This document shows, piece by piece, positions 57,150 through 64,000 of a DNA stretch of 64,000 nt. This DNA comes from Euptelea pleiosperma (Eukaryota; Streptophyta; Magnoliopsida; Ranunculales; Eupteleaceae), in the NCBI GenBank assembly GCA_035048495.1, contig CM068552.1, positions 26,476,154-26,540,153 of the forward strand. The letters run 5' to 3'. The notes under the pieces were generated by a model, which had not been told where the DNA came from, did no database searches, and saw nothing but the letters and a program-made list of their open reading frames with translations. The translations under genes were made by a program, and so were the position numbers. Each line of letters begins with the position of its first letter. Position 1 is the stretch's first letter.

Positions 57150-57505
57150 TTCACTTCCATGGGTACTGTGCAATTCCTTATGAAACATAGCCAAAGATTT
57201 TACCAATTGTGGTGTGGGGCCCCACTCGGTACGATGTTGTCCGCTTTGACCGTACGGGCTCACGGCTTTGTGTTTCTCTACGGAAAAAGCCTCATACCAT
57301 GTAAGGTGATCCCTAACCTTATCTATCCTTCTCCGTCCTTGTACTTTAGTCGATGTGGGACTAAACTCCATCCCTAGTCTGTAAACCTCCAGTGCAGGCA
57401 AGCAGAGTGTGTCCACCTCGAACATCACAATCTTCCCCCCTAGCAAGCCACACTTCCTTGTGGGGACAATTCAACCCACCCTTGCCGAAGCACGTAGGCT
57501 CTGAT
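57150..57505 (-). mobile_element. TRIM-like retroelement fragment
   Basis: A primer-site complement 'gctctgatacca' sits at about 57489-57501. About 50 bp further left on the plus strand is a purine-tract complement 'caatcttcccccc', next to an LTR-like segment with 'gatgtgggacta', 'gatgttgtccgctttg' and 'gggctcacgg', words common in plant TRIM-type repeats. Only one LTR is seen, so the element is incomplete. Confidence 0.5.
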
Positions 57506-58079
57506 ACCATTTTGGAATGGTATGCAGTGTGACTATTACAGACCACGTGCAATTGCTATCTCTGAGCACAATGTCAAGCCAGTGCTTGCCTTTCTTGAAT
57601 GAGCAAGTCACAGCTGCATCATCCAACTTGTCGCACTTGTGTAGCCATCTTCTGGACTGCCTGTGTTGTTGTTCCATGGGCAGAGCAAGGCAGTGGTAGG
57701 ATTGCTCCTTTCTCGTCGCCCATTCCTTCGAGAGTAAGGAATGTATAATCTATATTATCCTGTATGTCATGTTCTATCAGATATATAAAATAAACATGAT
57801 CGTAAATATCAACCGTTTGATTTATTTTTCACAGAGATCTCTCAAGGAATACCAGATGAATGTTGAATCCACCACGTGTCCCGATATTATGCTTATACAA
57901 ACCCGTAGCAATTGTGTGCAGAAAATACATAACATTACATAATTTTCATGTATCTGTATGTCATGTCAATGTAGTATGATCTATACAACAATTCAAATAC
58001 AAGTGGATAATGTACACTAGCTCTACATCGTATAGCCCGATGTAGTGTAAAACATGAATTCGTGTTGATGTAGACATTC
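57506..58079. other. HDA14 3' flank
   Basis: Contains the presumed HDA14 3' UTR; no other gene seen. Confidence 0.5.
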
Positions 58080-58380
58080 TTAGAGGGAATGTATGTGCTT
58101 AACTCTCTGAATTACTTGTTTCACCTTAGCTGACGGTTCTTCGTACAAGATGGCAGGGTCATCAAACTGGGATGCCGAGCTCGGCTCACCAAGAAAAGCC
58201 CGGAATGAGTCTGCCACAGAATACGAGAGAGATTGGAGATTGTAACCGCCTTCCAGGAAAAATACACAGCGACCCTCACACAGTTCTCTGGCTAGTTGTT
58301 TGATGTTTGATGCTAGCATGTAGTATGTTCCCGTGGTAAATTGCAGCGAAGCTAGTGGATCCAACACATGGGCATCATAA
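58080..58380 (-). CDS. HDA14: HDA14 last exon
   Basis: After acceptor gctcag one base completes Gly, then [29 protein letters not shown] and [12 protein letters not shown]. The conserved C-terminal extension identifies HDA14 rather than HDA5/15/18. A candidate reverse-strand AATAAA lies near 57822-57830. Confidence 0.95.
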
Positions 58381-60532
58381 CTGAGCAAATAATTCAGAAA
58401 TATATAAGTAGGTGGAGGGGTGTTGGCAGATGATTATTTGTTATAAGTTAGTACAGTTATAGGTAGAGATTATGGTGGATGCATTTGTGGCAATTCAAAT
58501 TATCTTCCAAATAAAATTGATTTAACCAGAATCCCAGGTTGGGCATTCACATATTAGAAGTTAATTTAATTGCTATCTGGGCCTCATTTATCTCATCCAT
58601 CATGTAGCTTTGTAGCCAAGAGAGAAATAATAAAGTTAATCAACTTCTCGAGCATAGTTGGAATGTTAGGGAGCAAGCAACTCACCCAGCTGAAACAAGA
58701 ATAATATCTGGCTTGAACCTTTGTGCACATGGTACAATGACTTCCTCAAACACAGATCTCATGGCAGAATCCCCTGAGCCTCCTGGTAAAGGAAGATTTA
58801 GTGTTGTTCCCTCCCCACTTCCACGACCAACTTCATTTATCTTACCAGTACCTGGGTAGCTTCCATCCTACATTAATGGAGATCAAAATAGAATTTGATT
58901 AGTTACTTGGTAATCTCCTACTCACAAGGAAACAACTGGCTTGCCCTACGCATCTCAAACGATAACACCATTTGATTAGTTACTTCATCGTTAGTCGTTT
59001 AGACATCTAAAATGCCCTTGGAAAGCTAGATTCTGCTATTCGCAATTTAAGGAGATTGCCAAAGAGGACCTAAAACTAACAAGCAAATAATTTCTTGTCT
59101 CCTTTCGTAATTCAGATGTTGATATCAAGGTATTAAATTTCGCAAAATATTTCCATTTCCCAAGAAACCAAAATGAAAATCAACTAACATTCAGTTTTGC
59201 AGAATTTTGCACGAAATCACTATTCATTTTGATTTCGTTGAACATTTTGACAAAAAGGAAAAAAAAACAGATTTTGAGTTTTTTCTGTTTTCTTTTTTTT
59301 TTTGTGTTGGGGGGGGGGGGGGGGGGTGTGATTTTTGGTGTATAGGTCAACACAGGAGTGGGATAAAACATTCATGGGTTCAGTGGGCTTGAAAGAGTGT
59401 CACATGACATTTTTGGGGATGGACATCAAAGTTTTTCGATACTACCATATGTACCTAGTCTATATCTGTCTTTCTTTCCTTCTTTTGGTAAGGACCTAGT
59501 CTATATCATTTCCTAAAGTTTCAACAAAGCTTTCCCTAATATTTCCATCATTTCGCTAAAAAAATGCATCTTTTCCACACTGCATCAAAAATTTCCCCGA
59601 CCACGGGAGGTCGAAAGATGACATAAAAATTTAATACCTTGGTTGATATTATACTGTATCCTCATGACTTTCTTAGTGATCTAACTTTGTGGAAGACGAT
59701 AAAAGAGGTGTAAATACATCAAAGAATTTACTCCATGAGTCCGTAATCAATGCTAGATTTAAGCAAACTAAACACTACTACTAGGATCCTCTAACATGTA
59801 TAAAATATGCTAAATATCTGCATACATACAAACAGAGAATTATTTGTCAAGGACTGAGTTGCGAACAACATTAATTTTCATGGTGGACAATACAGGAGAA
59901 ACACATCGAGATTTTGTAGATAGATATGGAGTTAGCAACTAAGATGAATTAAAATGGAAGATGCAGTACAAATAATTAACCAAATAGTAACTTACTTGAT
60001 GAGTTGAAAGAAAAAATATATTTGGGTCATCATAGAATGCATCACTTGTTCCATTCCCATGGTGGACATCAAAATCAATGACAAAAACCCGCTTTAATCC
60101 ATGCACACGTTGAGCATGACGAGCAGCAACAGCCACATTTCCGAAGACACAAAACCCCATAGGTCCTTTTGGAATAGCATGATGGCCTGGAGGCCTTATC
60201 AAAGCAAATCCCACGGGTGGATTCTGGCTGATCTTTGCTGCTGCTACCTGAAAGATCATATGGAATCTTTTGGCAGATGGACATTCAAAACAAGAATTTT
60301 ACTCGCTCACATAAGAATAGGAGCTTTCTGAAAACAATTAAATTTGAAGGGAACAAAAGGAAGCATGCGTTGTAGTAATCCTCACCATATGTGTATAAGT
60401 ACCTACTCTCAATTTAATAAATAAATAGAGTAAATAAACTAGTATGACAATATAAAAACTATATTGGAACATTACCACGGAATCAACTAAGAAAATTCCT
60501 GCTCCAGCTGCAATTAGTGAGTCCTGAAATGT
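58080..60532 (-). CDS. HDA14: HDA14-type class II histone/lysine deacetylase, 3' part (5' exons beyond window)
   Basis: Zn-dependent deacetylase removing acetyl groups from lysines. Arabidopsis HDA14 acts on non-histone targets in plastids/mitochondria (Rubisco activase) and on tubulin; location cannot be judged here because the N-terminus is missing. Four exons (60476-60532, 59996-60247, 58686-58867, 58080-58380) give 263 residues in frame to TAA. Visible active-site motifs are RPPGHHA (His dyad), [10 protein letters not shown] (metal Asp/His), VSAGYDAH (metal Asp) and EGGYN (catalytic Tyr, present as in active enzymes). The C-terminus [16 protein letters not shown] closely matches HDA14. 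Arabidopsis HDA14 is about 420 residues, so about 160 N-terminal residues lie in exons right of 60532, probably outside the window. It converges on the TOL gene. Confidence 0.94.
58686..58867 (-). CDS. HDA14: HDA14 exon (PGTG loop to SAG)
   Basis: 182 nt after acceptor atgtag, donor gtgagt. Starts [14 protein letters not shown], includes [11 protein letters not shown], and ends LVSAG with the last Gly codon split. The metal-binding Asp follows in the next exon (YDAH). Confidence 0.95.
59126..59641. mobile_element. hAT-like MITE (CATGGTTTAAA family), 516 bp, in HDA14 intron
   Basis: Ends CAAGGTATTAAATTTCG and AAAATTTAATACCTTG; exact 8-bp duplications gttgatat (59118-59125, 59642-59649). Contains an 18-base G run (59309-59326) and a copy of the shared 'ggtgtataggtc' module. 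Confidence 0.92.
59996..60247 (-). CDS. HDA14: HDA14 exon (catalytic core)
   Basis: 84 codons after acceptor tttcag, ending FFLSTHQ at donor gtaagt. Contains [20 protein letters not shown] and [14 protein letters not shown], the His dyad and Zn ligands. Confidence 0.96.
60476..60532 (-). CDS. HDA14: HDA14 exon ([12 protein letters not shown])
   Basis: 19 codons, phase 0 at both ends, acceptor gcgcag and donor gtaatg: [19 protein letters not shown]. It corresponds to the helix before the catalytic pocket of class II HDACs. Confidence 0.93.
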
Positions 60533-62167
60533 CTGCGCAGTCAATGATGTCATAAATTAGATAATGATGGGTAACAGATAACAAATCATTTCATATATAG
60601 ATTCACTATCCCATATTAAACACATTAGCTAAATGTCATATGCACAGTTATGATCAAGAAAAATAGATACGGGGTATATAGTCAGCCGGAAGCATGGTAA
60701 ATAACTTCTTTTTTCTGATAACAATTGTTGATAATTGGTGCTTTCATATTATTTTTTTTCATTTTGGTTTTAATTCCATCAATGAATGTAAAAATATGAG
60801 AAAATTTGTGATATATCCTACTGGGATATTTCTGGCTGAAGGTTTTGATGAGTATCAGAAGTTCCTACTGAAAAAAAAAAGTCTTATCAGAAATTCTTGA
60901 GCAAAACCTTTGGCAGTCAAACCTTAACTTTGTCACATGGGACGGGCGATGACGATGTTATATCTAGCAGGTGGCACGACGAGATTTAGGAGAGGCAACC
61001 CTTTGGCTGAGCTCATTCAAGTCAAACTCATTCTTGTCTGCCAATCCAGACGGACAACTCTCTTGTGAGCCATTAGACTTAGTTTTCACTTTAGTGGGAA
61101 TGCTAGTCCTACTAAAGTGAGTAGAGAAGGTATCCTACTCGTCTTCTTCGTTTGACACATGTTCATAAAACGATATTTTGGGAATTATATTACCACATGT
61201 AAATTACCAAAAAAAAACCTAACATGGTCAACATCTAACAAAAAGGGAAAGTCAGATGCCTTCTATTACTCATGCTAATAGGGCTAGCATGTGCACCCTA
61301 TCGGATGTTGAGGTTTGCCAGTAGGAAGATACAATAAGGTCCCTAAGTTTGCTTCCTAGTACATGCATCAAGTTCTTTGATATAACCTGCTGCCAGTAAA
61401 GCTTACTAGACCCCTCCATATAACTTTGTACCACTTCGTGGATCTGATTTTGGTTTAGTTTGCACTGCCAAAGTATCCTTGACAAAGAATATGATGTGTT
61501 GGTTTAGCAAGCAAAGATCCCATCTTATTTACAGCCTGACAGAAACATATACATATCTTTACAGTTGTAACCTAAGATAACATATTGTTTTAAAAACACA
61601 CCAGAATCAACTAAGCCAATGCTTATAGCCACATTTTTGGGTTTAGGCAAAATCTTGGCTATCCATTCTCAGGTCTTACTCGTGTGAAGAATCATTAAAT
61701 GTTGTCCAGCTAGTTGACAAAAAATTTTGAGCTCCATATTTTATCTACATTGCCAGATTTTGACTCTGGAAAGTTGAAGGGACTCGAAGAAGGGGCTAAG
61801 ATTCAGGAAAAATGACTCTTATCCGTTGGTTACATTGGTTCTCTTCCTTGCTGAACTGTGAAAAGAAATCAGCAACAAAAACAGAATAGACTTGGTTGAG
61901 GAGAAGTGGATAGAGTTCAAGTGAAAAAAGAATAATCGAAAACAAAAATAGAGATTTCTTGCAGTTCAAGAAAGTCTGTGACTACATTACCCAACCATTA
62001 CTATGTCGCAAAAGTTTCTTTGGCCTAAGATCAGCTCATGATGAATAAAATTAACCGAGGAACTTGGTTTTGATCACCAGCATGGTTCAAAGTTTTGGCC
62101 AAAACCAGAATGTTTTAGATCCTGACGATGAACATAATCAATCAAGGAACTTGGTTTTTGATCACAT
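60533..62167. other. HDA14 intron / 5' region, no exon recognised
   Basis: Searched on the minus strand for upstream HDA14 exons without success. 62040-62102 and 62131-62195 are a 91-bp-period duplication ('aggaacttggttttgatcac', 'catggttcaaagttt'). Confidence 0.5.
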
Positions 62168-63421
62168 GCATGGTTCAAAGTTTCAGCAGGGGAACGACGG
62201 GTTTCACAAGGTTTCGTCTTAGTTTTGGTCGAAATGCAAATCAGACAAAACCAACCAGTCGAGTTTAAAATCTTTTTTCACTAGAACTTCATTTTTTGCT
62301 TTTGTTGCCTATGTTACCCAGACACCACAAGGATATGGCATTTACACTTCAAATGGAAGTATCGGAAATGAATACGGTACCCATTTGAAGTATTTGGGTA
62401 TTCATAGCTCCTCCTTTCTACTTCTACAACCTTCTAAACCCTCCTAGACTCTTGAAAACCCATTTCTTTGTTAGATTTAGGGTAGAAACACCAAGAAATG
62501 TTAGATCGAAGGTCAATTGAAAGAATCGTTTGGATTTTCGAGCTCCACGGTAAGAAACCCATATTTTTAGGTTGTTTTTGACAGATTTTGGGAAAAAAAA
62601 TCAAAGATCCATGAATCCTTGACTAGATTTCATGGATTTTTTACTTTGTTTTCTGTAAAAATTATGAATCTTCATTTTTTTAGTAAAAACATTTTTCAAA
62701 ATTTATGTTTTTAAGTTTTTTTTAATCAAATCATGTAGATCTGGATCATATGATATCTGTGAATGCCTGAATTTATCTAATGAATATTGTGTGCATGACA
62801 TAGAACTCATTGTGCTGTATATTTTTTTTATCATATTTGAGTGTGGTTCCAAAATCTATGTTGAACGTTTTTCAACTTTTAATTTTCTTAGTAACTTTGA
62901 GCAATTACAAATTTATTAAAAAATTAATTTTTTTATTAGTAACTTTCAGCAATTAAAAATTTATTAAAAAATATTTTTTATAGTTTTTTTCAATTTTTAA
63001 TTTTTTTTAGTAATTTTCATTTATTAAAAAATAACTTCAAATATTTTTTCCTTTTATACCAATTGGCCCTCAGGTATTTAAGGTAGATAAAGTTAATTAC
63101 CACTGTGTTCTAGGTAGAAAAGTTAATTAATATATTTTTATATGAAAATAGAGTGTGTAGAGTGAAACTTGGAATACAAGTCTATAAGACAGACTTTGGA
63201 TCAGCCCGATAGCACTGCAAGCAACTCTTCTTGGGTACAAATAAAATATAGGATGTATAATTTTTCAAAATGTACTGCATTTATATGTTTGTATTATTGC
63301 AAATTGTTTTCAGAATTTTTTGAAGATATTTAGCAGGATTTCGTGAGTTTCACTAGGTTTCGTCACACAAGAACGGAATGTTTCAACGAAACCGAAACAA
63401 AACTTGGTATTTTAAACCATG
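62168..63421. mobile_element. hAT-like element (CATGGTTTAAA family), about 1.25 kb
   Basis: Starts CATGGTTCAAAGTTTC and ends TATTTTAAACCATG; flanks atcacatg / atcataag match in six of eight bases. Ends carry 'ggtttcgtc' and 'acgaaaccgaaac' words like the 27468 element. AT-rich centre, no transposase. Confidence 0.72.
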
Positions 63422-64000
63422 ATCATAAGAATAGTGATCTTTAAAGAATAAGGGATAGGTTTGATTGTTTCCTTCGGAATATGGAAAAGGATCAAAGAAT
63501 CCTTCACATGGAGCTAATGCACCGTTAGTTATAGAAGAGAGTGTATGGACAAGTGCCATTGTAGGTTATAGACTTATAGTTATCCCTTGTCATGGGGGTA
63601 TCCCATGCCATAAGACACCTCAATAGATGGTCAAATGACAATATCCTCAATGAGTATCCTTGCAACAACAAGTTATCTTCATGAGTTGTCCTTAAAAAAA
63701 AAGCCTACTTATTATTCTATTTGAACCTTAAGATTGCTCACTCTTGCAAATGAAGACCTACCTCTTGTTTATTCCTTTTCATCTTTTTCTTTTTCTTGGA
63801 GATGTTTGTTCTTACAAAGAGCAAACAAATACAGGTTCAGCCTCAGTATCAAATAGATGTTTGCTTTTTGTAAGGGAGAAAAAGTACAAGTAGTTTCCCC
63901 TTTGCAAAGGTGGACAACAATTTTGTTTTTTTTCTTTGAAGAATCCATTTCAGATGTTTGCAAGAATATACTAAATTTTCCATTTAGCTTTTCATGTTTC
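63422..64000. other. Nothing recognised to window end
   Basis: AT-rich; likely still HDA14 intron or 5' flank. Confidence 0.5.

Noticed and set aside
60600..64000. Possible HDA14 5' exons
   Set aside because: Minus-strand frames 61270-61485 and 63769-63963 do not resemble HDAC N-terminal regions and lack fitting splice sites.

Overview
This is plant nuclear DNA from a flowering plant with a repeat-rich genome. It holds spliced genes with GT-AG introns, Ty1/copia and Ty3/gypsy elements primed by the plant initiator-Met tRNA site (TGGTATCAGAGC), plant LINEs with the zf-RVT domain, and hAT- and Harbinger-type MITEs. Nothing fixes the species. The two host proteins look like broad-leaved angiosperm orthologues. 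There are no RNA genes, CRISPR arrays or bacterial operons.

Host gene 1 (+ strand, about 3.7-44.3 kb) encodes a TOM1-like (TOL, VHS-GAT) ubiquitin-sorting protein. Eight coding exons can be placed to the base (3707-3785, 4969-5067, 5166-5279, 23079-23224, 32405-32486, 35986-36071, 36155-36346, 43638-44328). Their phases all agree and the frame is open to the stop. The first exon(s) lie left of the window. Only about 1.5 kb of more than 40 kb is coding; the introns are packed with transposons. Host gene 2 (- strand, 60532-58080) is the 3' two-thirds of an HDA14-type class II histone/lysine deacetylase: four exons with intact catalytic motifs, and 5' exons beyond the right edge. The two genes converge tail to tail across about 13.7 kb.

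Region by region: 1-2820, a truncated minus-strand copia element split by a LINE with a 20-bp target duplication; 5340-7400, a LINE; 7977-8203, a solo LTR; 9223-17242, an 'aggcg' TIR element that was itself hit by a complete 7.4-kb chromovirus-type gypsy element (9272-16642, TSD caaag); 18818-22439, a copia element without RT/RNase H; 23860-24770, an eroded LINE; 25149-31369, a minus-strand copia element carrying a MITE and a LINE; 36976-42657, a copia element with an exact TSD (atatc); 42882-43418, a palindromic hAT-like element.

The 3' intergenic region (44.3-58.1 kb) is mostly class II DNA elements. It has a 6.7-kb element with long terminal inverted repeats (46574-53290, MULE-like) holding a Tourist-type MITE and unrecognised sequence, then several hAT-type elements with 8-bp duplications (54081-54921, 55177-56480, 56530-56861), and a TRIM-like fragment. 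HDA14 introns carry two more hAT-type MITEs (59126-59641, 62168-63421). No autonomous, fully open transposon frame was seen. The most unusual observations are a sequence module shared by unrelated-looking TIR elements, a three-member CATGGTTTAAA MITE family, and the large TIR element of unknown content.
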